DNA from: Sphingomonas sp. PsM26
Lineage (GTDB): Bacteria; Pseudomonadota; Alphaproteobacteria; Sphingomonadales; Sphingomonadaceae
Assembly (NCBI GenBank): GCA_030433805.1
Contig: JARUXA010000003.1
Coordinates: 248,001 to 312,000, forward strand
Direction of reading: 5' to 3'
DNA length: 64,000 nt
The notes under the pieces are model-generated. The model saw nothing but the letters and a program-made list of their open reading frames with translations, ran no database searches and was not told the origin of the DNA. Shown here piece after piece: positions 35,088 to 43,467 of the stretch (position 1 is the first letter of the stretch; every line of letters begins with the position of its first letter). The position numbers and the translations under genes were made by a program.

Positions 35088-38000
35088 TCAGAATACGAAG
35101 TCGTTCGCCAGAATGCCGCTGGTCGACTTCACCGTCAGCACCATGTCGGCGACACCGTCGCCATTGGTGTCGGCGGACACGGTCCAGTCGCTGCCGCTCG
35201 CCTGCACGCGCAGTTCGCCTGCCTTCTTGGTGAAGTCCGCCGTGCCGACGAAGCGGAACGCGTCCCGCGTCGTCGTGGCGCTGTTCGCATCGATCGCGCT
35301 GAGGTCGATCTTGTCGCCCTGCCCTGCGCCCAGCACTACCGTCGCCGAAGTTGCGACCGTCTTGCCGAGGTCGCCAGGGAGGAAGCGATAGATGTCCGCG
35401 CCGGCGCCACCGTCGAGCAAGTCCTTGCCGCCGCCGCCGTACAGGATGTCGTTGCCGGCATCGCCGAACAGCTGGTCGTCCCCGGTGCCGCCGTACAGCG
35501 TATCGTTGCCACCACCCCCGCGCAGGGTGTCATTGCCGCCACCGCCACGCAGGATGTTCGCGGCATTGTTGCCAGTGATCGTGTTATTCCCGGCGTTGCC
35601 CGTCCCGTTGATCGCCGCATTGCCGTCCAGCCACAGCGTCTCGACATTGTCGGACAGCGTGTAACTGACGGTCGCGCGAACCACGTCATTGGTCCCTTCC
35701 CCGGGAAGTTCGATCACCTTGTCGTTGACGTCGTCGACCGTATAGGTGTCGTTCCCCGCGCCGCCGTACATCGTGTCCGCACCGATGCCGCCGTCGAGCA
35801 CGTCGTCCCCGGCGTTGCCGTACAGCGTGTCGTTGCCGGCGCCGCCCCACAGATAGTCGTTGCCCGAACCACCCGTCATGACGTTGGCGCTCGCGGTGCC
35901 CATGCCGATGAAGTTGGACGACCCCAGATACCGCAGGTTCTCGACGTTGGTGGAAAGCATGTACATCGACAGCGTGGTGTTGACCGTGTCGTTCCCGCCG
36001 TTGGCGAGCTCGATCACCTGGTCGGCGTAGTTATCGACCACATAGGTGTCGTCGCCGGCACCACCGTTCATGCTGTCGGCCCCTGCGCCGCCATCGAGAT
36101 AGTCGTTGCCGTCGCCGCCGAGCAGCGTGTCGTTACCGGCACCGCCGAGCAGCCGGTCATTCCCCGCGCCACCCGACAGCGTATCGTTGCCAGCCCCACC
36201 GGTGATGACGTTGTCGAGCGCATTGCCCGTACCGATGAAGGCGGTGCTGCCGAGATAGGTGAGGTTCTCGAGATTGGCCCCGAGCGTGTAACTGCCGAGC
36301 GTGGTGCGAACCTCGTCGATCCCTTCGTTGGCGAGTTCAGTGACGACGTCGCCCGCAGTGTCGACGACATACGTGTCGTTGCCAGCCCCGCCGCGCATCG
36401 TGTCCGCGCCTTCTTTACCGTCGAGAAAGTCATCGCCTTCCCCTCCGTCGAGCACATCCTTCCCCGCTCCGCCGATCAGCGTGTCATTCCCCGCGCCTCC
36501 CGACAAGGTGTTGCCGTACGCCCCGCCGGTGATGACGTTGTCGAGCGCATTGCCCGTGCCCGTGAACGCCGCGGCGCCGGCATAGGTCAGGTTCTCGACG
36601 TTATCGCCCAGCGCGTAAGTGCCGAGCGTAGTGCGCACCTCATCGACCCCGCCGTCGGCAAGTTCGGTGACGACATCGCCTGCGTCGTCGACGATATAGA
36701 CATCGTTGCCCGCGCCGCCGATCATCGTGTCGGCGCCCGTGCCACCGTCGAGATAATCGTCGCTGCTACCACCGATCAACCGGTCCTGGCCGGCGCCGCC
36801 GCTGAGCGTGTTCTTGCCGTTGCCGCCGACGATCACATTGTCGAGCGCATTGCCCGTTCCGATGAACGCTCCGGTCCCGGCGAAGCCAAGGTTCCGCGTG
36901 GTCGCATCCATCGCATATTGGTTGAGCGTGGTTGCAGCATCCAACCGGTCCTTCGAGAAGACCGTATCTTCCTTGACCGGTGCGACGTTCCCCGCCTTGG
37001 CCAGCGCGATCAGCGCGTCATACTTGACGCTGCCGGTATCGTAGGTACTGGTCAACGCACCCCACTCGCCCCACTTCGACGGCCAGCCGACGTTGTTGAA
37101 CGCGTTGATTTCGGTGCCGCCGGCAGCGGCAAAGCCTTCCGCCATCTGCTTGTACAAGTCCGCCATGCGCGGATCGGTGCTGATCTTCTCCAAGAATGCC
37201 TGGATCTCCGGCTGGGCCGCCGAAGAATAACGAAACGACGTCGTGCTGACGCCGCCTTCATAGGCTACCAGCTCCAACCCCAACTTCTTCGCGACGGCCG
37301 CCTGATACACGCTTTGAGCCTGGACGCGCGCCAGCGATGCCTTGAACGCTTCGATCCCCGAAACAAGTCCAGCTTCGCCGGCTCTTGCCCACGACAACAA
37401 ATCGGCTTCGCTGACCTTGTCCAGATCAAAATACGTCGTGACCGCATAGTCGTCGAACAGCTTGGAGACATCGCCGACCCGCGCGACGCCCTTCAGGATA
37501 CCGCCTTCGAGTCCAAGCCATGCGGTCTGGGTCGACAGAACGCTTTCCTGACGGCTCGGTGCATCCGCGAATATCGCCTTCGCGATCGTCGCGATCTGGG
37601 CTGAACGATAACCGTAGAACTGCGTGTACCCGTCCCCGACATGCTCGGCGGGATTCTTGGCATCGACGACGCCATCGCCGTTGACATCCTTGCCAAACAG
37701 CTTGTTGCCCATCTCCAGCGCATAATGCGCTTGCGAAAACTGCCAGTTCCAGACTTCGTTCGAATACTCGACCTTGACCTGCAGCGACGGATCGAGGTTG
37801 TCATGAACATATTGCAGCGTTTTTTTGACGTAATCGTCGTCTGCCTGCGCCGGAATGTTCAGCCACATGTTGTTCTTGGTCTTGTTTGCAAGCGCAACCA
37901 TCACTTCGATGGGCACGTTGCCTGACCAGGACGCACTATCCAGCGTCCTGCGCGTGTCCCAACCCGTTACCTTGGAATCGTTGGTACCGCTCCAGTCCAT

Positions 38001-38495
38001 AAAGCGCAGCGTCGAGAACGGATCGATCTTTTCGACAAAAGCTGGATTGAAGATTTCGCCAGCATCGAACATCGCCAGTTGATCCTGACGGACGATCTGA
38101 ATGCTGGTAGGTGGGTTTGCCGAATTGATAGCGTTGATGGTCAGCTGCGCCTGGCTGGTTCCACTATATCGGAAAGTGATTTCGCCAGGTTTTTGACTGA
38201 TAATTTGGCTGGAGGAAATCGAAAAATTTGCCTCGCCCTTATAGCGCAAAACGTAGACATCGGGCATCGGAAGCGATGCCGGGTCCAGCTCGATCATAGC
38301 GTACATGTGTGCACCACCCGAGGGTATTGCATTCGGATATCCGTTGGCGTCCATCGGCGGAGCGCCCATCGGGGTATATTTACTATCGCGTACCGTCCAG
38401 TTACCGATCGTCTTGAAGCGATCGAGGAACGGGAACTGGTTGCTGTAATAGTTCACGCCAGCGAGATTCATGCCAATAGCGGGTGTGTCGGTCAT
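35088..38495 (-). CDS. RTX protein with N-terminal putative glycoside hydrolase domain
   Basis: This 1135-residue protein has no signal peptide, which is usual for type I secretion. Residues 1 to about 530 form a clan-A-like putative glycoside hydrolase: SNE at 245-247 (candidate acid/base Glu247) and AYEGG at 411-415 (candidate nucleophile Glu413). An EF-hand-like loop DVNGDGVVD is inserted at residues 270-278. From about 535 it has five modules of roughly 100 residues, each with GG-x-G-x-D-x-x-x calcium-binding nonapeptides (GGAGNDTL and variants). The C-terminus ends in an uncleaved secretion-type tail (ILANDFVF). The N-terminal domain is paralogous to the Tat lipoprotein at 41708-43429. 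A HlyD/HlyB pair lies 6 kb away. The EPS product is the likely substrate, but activity is unproven. Confidence 0.85.
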   Translation of the reverse strand: MTDTPAIGMNLAGVNYYSNQFPFLDRFKTIGNWTVRDSKYTPMGAPPMDANGYPNAIPSGGAHMYAMIELDPASLPMPDVYVLRYKGEANFSISSSQIISQKPGEITFRYSGTSQAQLTINAINSANPPTSIQIVRQDQLAMFDAGEIFNPAFVEKIDPFSTLRFMDWSGTNDSKVTGWDTRRTLDSASWSGNVPIEVMVALANKTKNNMWLNIPAQADDDYVKKTLQYVHDNLDPSLQVKVEYSNEVWNWQFSQAHYALEMGNKLFGKDVNGDGVVDAKNPAEHVGDGYTQFYGYRSAQIATIAKAIFADAPSRQESVLSTQTAWLGLEGGILKGVARVGDVSKLFDDYAVTTYFDLDKVSEADLLSWARAGEAGLVSGIEAFKASLARVQAQSVYQAAVAKKLGLELVAYEGGVSTTSFRYSSAAQPEIQAFLEKISTDPRMADLYKQMAEGFAAAGGTEINAFNNVGWPSKWGEWGALTSTYDTGSVKYDALIALAKAGNVAPVKEDTVFSKDRLDAATTLNQYAMDATTRNLGFAGTGAFIGTGNALDNVIVGGNGKNTLSGGAGQDRLIGGSSDDYLDGGTGADTMIGGAGNDVYIVDDAGDVVTELADGGVDEVRTTLGTYALGDNVENLTYAGAAAFTGTGNALDNVITGGAYGNTLSGGAGNDTLIGGAGKDVLDGGEGDDFLDGKEGADTMRGGAGNDTYVVDTAGDVVTELANEGIDEVRTTLGSYTLGANLENLTYLGSTAFIGTGNALDNVITGGAGNDTLSGGAGNDRLLGGAGNDTLLGGDGNDYLDGGAGADSMNGGAGDDTYVVDNYADQVIELANGGNDTVNTTLSMYMLSTNVENLRYLGSSNFIGMGTASANVMTGGSGNDYLWGGAGNDTLYGNAGDDVLDGGIGADTMYGGAGNDTYTVDDVNDKVIELPGEGTNDVVRATVSYTLSDNVETLWLDGNAAINGTGNAGNNTITGNNAANILRGGGGNDTLRGGGGNDTLYGGTGDDQLFGDAGNDILYGGGGKDLLDGGAGADIYRFLPGDLGKTVATSATVVLGAGQGDKIDLSAIDANSATTTRDAFRFVGTADFTKKAGELRVQASGSDWTVSADTNGDGVADMVLTVKSTSGILANDFVF

Positions 38496-38637
38496 CTTTA
38501 TTCCCCAACGTCAGTGCTTTGACCATCGTGTTACCGCACGTGACGTATGAGAATCGCTAGCTTCTATAGTTAATTTTGGCGAAACCATATCAGCCTCGTC
38601 GTCAGGCCGATTTGCTTGTCGCTGCCCCGCCACTCAC

Positions 38638-38652
38638 GCACTTTCCTCGCCA
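38638..38652 (-). promoter_or_regulatory. Possible sigma-54 site upstream of the RTX gene
   Basis: On the minus strand, TGGCGAGGAAAGTGC has GG and GC at exact -24/-12 spacing, about 140 bases upstream of the RTX start. Only the invariant positions match well, so this is weak. The rest of the 38496-38725 gap, divergent toward the polymerase gene, shows no other clear signal. Confidence 0.25.
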
Positions 38653-38725
38653 ACCGAATGCCCTTAGGAGAAGGCCTTCGCACCACCCTCGCCGCCGCTG
38701 ACAGGCAGCCAGTTTCGAGCCAATC

Positions 38726-40249
38726 ATGCTAGCACTCGTCAAGAATTTTGCGTATCTCGAGATTGCCTTGGCGATGGGATGGGCGATATACTTTTACTGC
38801 CTGAACAAACAGGGTAATAAAGTAACCGCACATTTCCCGTTCATTGCCGTTACGGCATTCAACGTGGCGTTGTTTTTCAGCCCCAATTACGCCATCGCGC
38901 ATCTTGCGATATTTCTTATCCCTATCGCTTTGGGTAGGACTAGGAAGACCCTGCTGATGGTCATGGTCGTCGGATGCCTGTGTACGCCAGCTTTGGCCGT
39001 GCACCTGAACGCCGCAGGCATCGATCTCTTCTCTTGGACGATGCAGGGAACATTGGGGCTTGGTGGACTGGCCGCCCTGGCAGCCGCAAAACCGGAACGC
39101 GACGATGAACCGGGACGGTGGAACATCCCGTTAGCGGCATTCCTGCTTTTGTTGACCGTCATTGCGGTCCGCGGAACTAGCCCGACCAACTGGATCCGCC
39201 AAACGCTCGCATTGGTAACGGCCTATGGCGTACCGGTAATGGTCATCGGTCACTGCCTTCGATCCGTGGCGAACCGGCGAACCTTTCTCATCACCCTGGC
39301 TGGCGTCGGCAGCATGCTGGCGGTCGTTCTATCGTATGAAGCACGCGTCCATTGGCCGCTCTACTCATCGCTCTATACCAAATTCCAGATCGTGATGTTG
39401 GGCTTCACCGTCAAATTCCGTGAAGGCACCATGCGCGCATATGGACCACTCGACGAAGCTACCGGCGCGGGGTTTGCGCTGGTCATCGCTTTTGCGGCCG
39501 CGTTGGCTTGTCATCGCGAATTCCGCAGCGGACTCGTGCGATATGCGGTTCCCGCATTGATCGGGCTTGGCATTCTCGCACCGCAGTCGCGCGGGGGGAT
39601 GATTGGCGCGATCGCCGTCTTGCTGTGTTATGCATTCTATCGCCATGGAACCGCTGGCCTGGCAAAGACGGTCGCGTTCTTGACACCGTTTGCAGCGGTG
39701 TACTTTCTGCGGGCATCATCAAAAACTGCGGCGATCACCGATGCGCAGGATACAGCGGACTACCGTCAACAGCTGTTTACCCGCGGCATGCAGGAATTCT
39801 GGAAGAGCCCTGTGGTCGGAGACACGATGGACCGCGTCACATCCCGCATGGAGGATATGCGTCAGGGCGAAGGTATCATCGATTTCGTCAATAGCTACCT
39901 CTACTTCGGACTCGCGTTGGGGGCGATCGGCGTCCTGTTGTTTTGCATCGTGCTCTATTACCCGGCGGCGAGGCTGTATCTTCAGCGTGCACGACTCAAC
40001 CGGCACATACCGACAGGTACTTTCGCGGGCTTTGCGTTCGGTTCGCTGATTGCTGCGGGTGTGATGCTGGCCTTCACATCCATTCCGCAACGCCCAATCA
40101 TCGTAACACTAGTAATCGCCGGAGCGTCGCTCGGATTGCGGCCGCCGCGGCGGAGCTCGCAGCGCACTACGGTCGGCGTCACGACGTCAGGTGATCCGTT
40201 GCCAAAGCTCGCTACGGGCCCTGCGCTTCCTAGAAGTAGAGGAATTTGA
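38726..40249 (+). CDS. O-antigen polymerase/ligase-like membrane protein (Wzy-type)
   Basis: This 507-residue protein has about 11 hydrophobic helices and a large polar loop in the second half (QSRGGMIG to GDTMDRVTSR). This is the pattern of Wzy polymerases and the O-antigen ligase superfamily. It would polymerise lipid-linked repeat units at the periplasmic face. The codons are visibly less GC-biased than in flanking genes. It overlaps the convergent flippase gene by 20 bases (40230-40249), so the two 3' ends share sequence. Confidence 0.82.
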   Translation: MLALVKNFAYLEIALAMGWAIYFYCLNKQGNKVTAHFPFIAVTAFNVALFFSPNYAIAHLAIFLIPIALGRTRKTLLMVMVVGCLCTPALAVHLNAAGIDLFSWTMQGTLGLGGLAALAAAKPERDDEPGRWNIPLAAFLLLLTVIAVRGTSPTNWIRQTLALVTAYGVPVMVIGHCLRSVANRRTFLITLAGVGSMLAVVLSYEARVHWPLYSSLYTKFQIVMLGFTVKFREGTMRAYGPLDEATGAGFALVIAFAAALACHREFRSGLVRYAVPALIGLGILAPQSRGGMIGAIAVLLCYAFYRHGTAGLAKTVAFLTPFAAVYFLRASSKTAAITDAQDTADYRQQLFTRGMQEFWKSPVVGDTMDRVTSRMEDMRQGEGIIDFVNSYLYFGLALGAIGVLLFCIVLYYPAARLYLQRARLNRHIPTGTFAGFAFGSLIAAGVMLAFTSIPQRPIIVTLVIAGASLGLRPPRRSSQRTTVGVTTSGDPLPKLATGPALPRSRGI

Positions 40250-41570
40250 TAAAGATCGACATCACAACGATCAGTCCAAGACAGATCGCGTCGACCTTGA
40301 TGGAGAACAGGCCATCCTTCGCCGCCATGTAGGCAACGTAGGCATATCCTACGAAGGTCGCGACACCGCCCCCGATCAACATCCCGATCGTTCCGCCTGC
40401 GTAGAAGCCGGCGACCGTTCCCACGATGCGCGTAACCATGAACACCGCCATCAGATTGGCATGCAGCCGAACCTTGCCAAGCGCCATGAAGGCGCTCTGA
40501 TATCCCGCCGAGACGATACCGATTGGCCCGGTGACGCACAGTAGTGCCATATAGCCGGCCGCGGCGTGATACCGGTTATCGTAAAGCCCCCAGATCAGCG
40601 GCCCGGATGCCAACCCCAATACGAAGAACATCGGTAGCGAACTCAGGAGAATGCGCGTTCGAATTTTTGCGAAAGTGCTCAGGAACCGTTCCTGGCCGTG
40701 CACACGCGCTTCCGACAGGGCTGGGAAACCGACAAGATTCTGCACTTGGCTCGCCAGTTCAGCAGGCATCGTCGCGAAGGTCGTCGCAATGCCCAGGATA
40801 CCAAGCGTCTCGATTGGGATGAGGCCGCCCTGGATTGCGCGAATGCCCTGGCCACCGAGGTAGGTAACCATTGTCGAGACGAAGATCCAGCGCCCGAAGC
40901 TCAGCAAACTGCGTGCTGCAACCGGATCGAGATGAAACCGATGGCGATGCCCCGGCAGCGCCACGAAACCCAGAGCGGTGGTGACCAACGCACCTGCAAC
41001 ACCGCCGTAGGCGAGCGCCCAAACGGTCCCGAGCCACCACGCGAACAAGGCGGTGATCACCAGCGCCATGAACTGACCAGCAACCTGCACCGACACAAGT
41101 GCGCCCAGATGCAAGCGCTTCTCCCGCAGCGCCAAGGTCAGGGAGCCGAAACCGTTGATTGCGGCGGTTGAACCCAGGATGCACATTAGAGGAAGGAGGA
41201 TAGGCTGGCGGTACAGGATCGAGGCCGGCCAGGCGATCAAGCAGCATACGCCCCACAGAACGAAGCCGCGAATGACCTGAACGGTCCATGCCGTATTGAG
41301 ATAGTGTTCCTTGGCGCCGTGCTCGCTTTGAACGATCGCGGGCTTGATCCCGACGTCGCTGAACATCTGCAATCCAATCAGAATCACGTTTGCCAGCGTC
41401 ATGAGGCCGAATGCCTCCGGAAACAGCAACCTAGTCAGAACAAGATTCGAGGCCAATTGCATGACACGTTGCATGCCAAAGCCGGCGACCGCCCACATGC
41501 TGGCAAGCGTCGCCCGTTGGCGCAAAGTATCCGCGCTTGAAAAGAATACCGTCAACCGCTTCATGACCAT
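40230..41570 (-). CDS. Lipid-linked oligosaccharide flippase (Wzx-type)
   Basis: This 446-residue polytopic protein of the MATE/MOP flippase superfamily has about 12-14 helices. RQRATLASMWAVAGFGMQR and LASNLVLTRLLFPEAFGLM near the N-terminus are the Wzx-like signature. It would move lipid-linked repeat units to the periplasm for the Wzy-like polymerase. The ATG at 41568-41570 is preferred because GGTGAG lies about 8 bases upstream; a GTG at 41582 is also possible. It faces the polymerase gene and is divergent from the Tat-lipoprotein gene. Confidence 0.85.
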   Translation of the reverse strand: MVMKRLTVFFSSADTLRQRATLASMWAVAGFGMQRVMQLASNLVLTRLLFPEAFGLMTLANVILIGLQMFSDVGIKPAIVQSEHGAKEHYLNTAWTVQVIRGFVLWGVCCLIAWPASILYRQPILLPLMCILGSTAAINGFGSLTLALREKRLHLGALVSVQVAGQFMALVITALFAWWLGTVWALAYGGVAGALVTTALGFVALPGHRHRFHLDPVAARSLLSFGRWIFVSTMVTYLGGQGIRAIQGGLIPIETLGILGIATTFATMPAELASQVQNLVGFPALSEARVHGQERFLSTFAKIRTRILLSSLPMFFVLGLASGPLIWGLYDNRYHAAAGYMALLCVTGPIGIVSAGYQSAFMALGKVRLHANLMAVFMVTRIVGTVAGFYAGGTIGMLIGGGVATFVGYAYVAYMAAKDGLFSIKVDAICLGLIVVMSIFIKFLYF

Positions 41571-41642
41571 GCAAAATCTCACCGTGATGGATCAACGCTG
41601 AACTCGAGGGACGTTACCTAACATTCGCGTCGTCCGCGCCGC

Positions 41643-41677
41643 GGCCATCCTTGGCGTTAAGTCCGCCAAGGATGGCC
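41643..41677. promoter_or_regulatory. Perfect 14-bp hairpin in the divergent promoter
   Basis: GGCCATCCTTGGCG (41643-41656) pairs perfectly with CGCCAAGGATGGCC (41664-41677) across a 7-base loop. It sits between divergent genes, so terminator function is unlikely. Both strands read TGGCG-N7-CGC, with GG and GC at the exact sigma-54 -24/-12 spacing and about 30 and 60 bases from the two start codons. It could be a symmetric operator or overlapping promoters; neither is proven. Confidence 0.55.
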
Positions 41678-41707
41678 AGCGAGGCGGGTCGCGTATATAG
41701 CCGCCGA

Positions 41708-43429
41708 ATGCTGATCGATAGACGAAATCTACTGCGATGGTCGGGCGCCGGTATCGGCGCACTGATGTTTGGGTCCTGCGCGCGCGGAGCGCCGCAGGAC
41801 GCGACGTGGCCGGGACCAGTCGTTCCGCCATCCCAGGTGCCGCAATTGCCCATCGGTATGAACCTGGCACAGGTTTCTGATTACGGAGCAGGCTTCCCCT
41901 TTTACAATCTCATGTGGGGCGCGCGGCCATGGATGACCCATAACGCTGGCGGCGGCGGCGAATGGGACACGCATCAGCAGGATGCGTTCGCGTTCGATGC
42001 CGACGGCTATCCCCGCGAAGTGCCCGTAAAAGTCAACGGAACGCTGCCGCCGCAATCCATCTATACGCTTCTTCCGAATACACTGAAGCCCGGCAAGTAC
42101 GTCCTGTTGCACGACGGCGAAGGCGTGTTTGCCGGCGTCATGGGTACGCGAGTAATTAGCCAAGGCCGTGGGCGCGCACTGTTGCAGATGACCCAAAACG
42201 GGAAACTGGTCGAGGGATTGTCGATTGAGCGATCGAACCCCGCAAATCCGGTTCGAAACATGCGGATCGTTGCGCTCGCAAATGAAAACGTAGACCTCGC
42301 GGCAACGCCGTTCCTGCCGGAATTTCTAGAGTTCTGCCGACCATTTCACGCGTTGCGTTTCATGGACTGGGGAGCGACGAACAATTCGATTGAAGAAGCG
42401 TGGGCAAGCCGTCGTTCGCCAACATTTTACACTATGGTTGGTGTGACCGGCAATCCGGACGATACGAATGGCCACGCACCGGACGCGTTTGGACGGAAGT
42501 TTTCCGGCGCGGTGGCGCACGAGGTGATGATTGCTTTGGCAAACACCCTGGGAATCGATCCCTGGTTCTGCATCCCCCATCGCGCCACGGACGAATACGT
42601 GGCCGAAATGGCCAAGCTCGTGCACGCAAAACTCGACCCCAAATTGACCGCCTACGTCGAGGTTTCCAACGAAATCTGGAACTGGCAGTTCGCCCAGGCC
42701 GGCTGGATGCTTCAATCGCGCCGACTTGGCGATATGGTCGAAGCCAAAGGTGGCAAGGCTTGGGACGATTCTGCCAAAACCAAGGGTGCGAACCACCCCG
42801 AACGCATTGGAGCGCTCTTCGGTCACGTGTTTGGCATTTGGCAAAACAACTGGCCCGCTGCAGACCGCAAACGGACAGTGCGTATCTGCGCAACGCAGAC
42901 CGCATGGCTGGACGTCGCGCTTCGAACGATCGACGCGACCATGTCGAATGGCGGCTGCGACGCGGTTGCACAGAGCGGTTATTTCGGACCCCGCACGGAA
43001 GAATACGACCGCTGGGCCGCGCGTGGGGCGGCACTGACGGCTGACGATGTCATTAAGGACATGCGGGGCGTGATCGACTTCCAGGCCAAGCCGGGTGTGG
43101 CCCTGACCGCCGCGCAACGCGCCCAGAAACTGGGTCTGCGGTACGTCGTCTACGAAGGTGGCCAGCATCTGCAACCGAAGGGCCAGGCCGAACTGCCGTA
43201 TAATCCGGCATTGGGTGCCGCTCAAACCAAGCCTGAGATGTACGACCTCTACCTCGAGAATTTGCGGGGCCAGGTCCATCTAGGCTGCTCGTTATTCTGT
43301 GCCTTCAGCAGTGTGGGCGGACAAGGATCCCGTTACGGGAGCTGGGGTGCCAAGAGCAGCTATGCCGAACCCAATGCGAACGCACCGAAGTACCGGGCAT
43401 TGCTTGCCGCGAACAAACCGCGCAACTGA
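41708..43429 (+). CDS. Tat lipoprotein with putative glycoside hydrolase domain
   Basis: The 573-residue protein starts MLIDRRNLLRW, a twin-arginine motif, followed by a hydrophobic stretch and a lipobox ending FGSC (Cys24), so it is predicted to be Tat-exported and lipid-anchored. The rest is a clan-A-like putative glycoside hydrolase: VSNEIWNW with candidate acid/base Glu322 and VYEGG with candidate nucleophile Glu483. It aligns by eye along its whole length with the N-terminal half of the RTX protein (LRFMDW, IALAN, WNWQF, YEGG) but lacks the RTX part. The ATG at 41708 gives the intact Tat signal; an earlier frame runs through a hairpin. The stop overlaps a possible early start of the GT4 gene. 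Confidence 0.83.
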   Translation: MLIDRRNLLRWSGAGIGALMFGSCARGAPQDATWPGPVVPPSQVPQLPIGMNLAQVSDYGAGFPFYNLMWGARPWMTHNAGGGGEWDTHQQDAFAFDADGYPREVPVKVNGTLPPQSIYTLLPNTLKPGKYVLLHDGEGVFAGVMGTRVISQGRGRALLQMTQNGKLVEGLSIERSNPANPVRNMRIVALANENVDLAATPFLPEFLEFCRPFHALRFMDWGATNNSIEEAWASRRSPTFYTMVGVTGNPDDTNGHAPDAFGRKFSGAVAHEVMIALANTLGIDPWFCIPHRATDEYVAEMAKLVHAKLDPKLTAYVEVSNEIWNWQFAQAGWMLQSRRLGDMVEAKGGKAWDDSAKTKGANHPERIGALFGHVFGIWQNNWPAADRKRTVRICATQTAWLDVALRTIDATMSNGGCDAVAQSGYFGPRTEEYDRWAARGAALTADDVIKDMRGVIDFQAKPGVALTAAQRAQKLGLRYVVYEGGQHLQPKGQAELPYNPALGAAQTKPEMYDLYLENLRGQVHLGCSLFCAFSSVGGQGSRYGSWGAKSSYAEPNANAPKYRALLAANKPRN

Positions 43430-43467
43430 TGGAATATGACTTCCGAGCAATGAGGGGATTGCCCTGC

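Noticed and set aside
35088..36900. Tandem DNA repeats that could look like a repeat array or CRISPR
   Set aside because: They are in frame and encode RTX nonapeptides; spacing and variation are those of protein modules.
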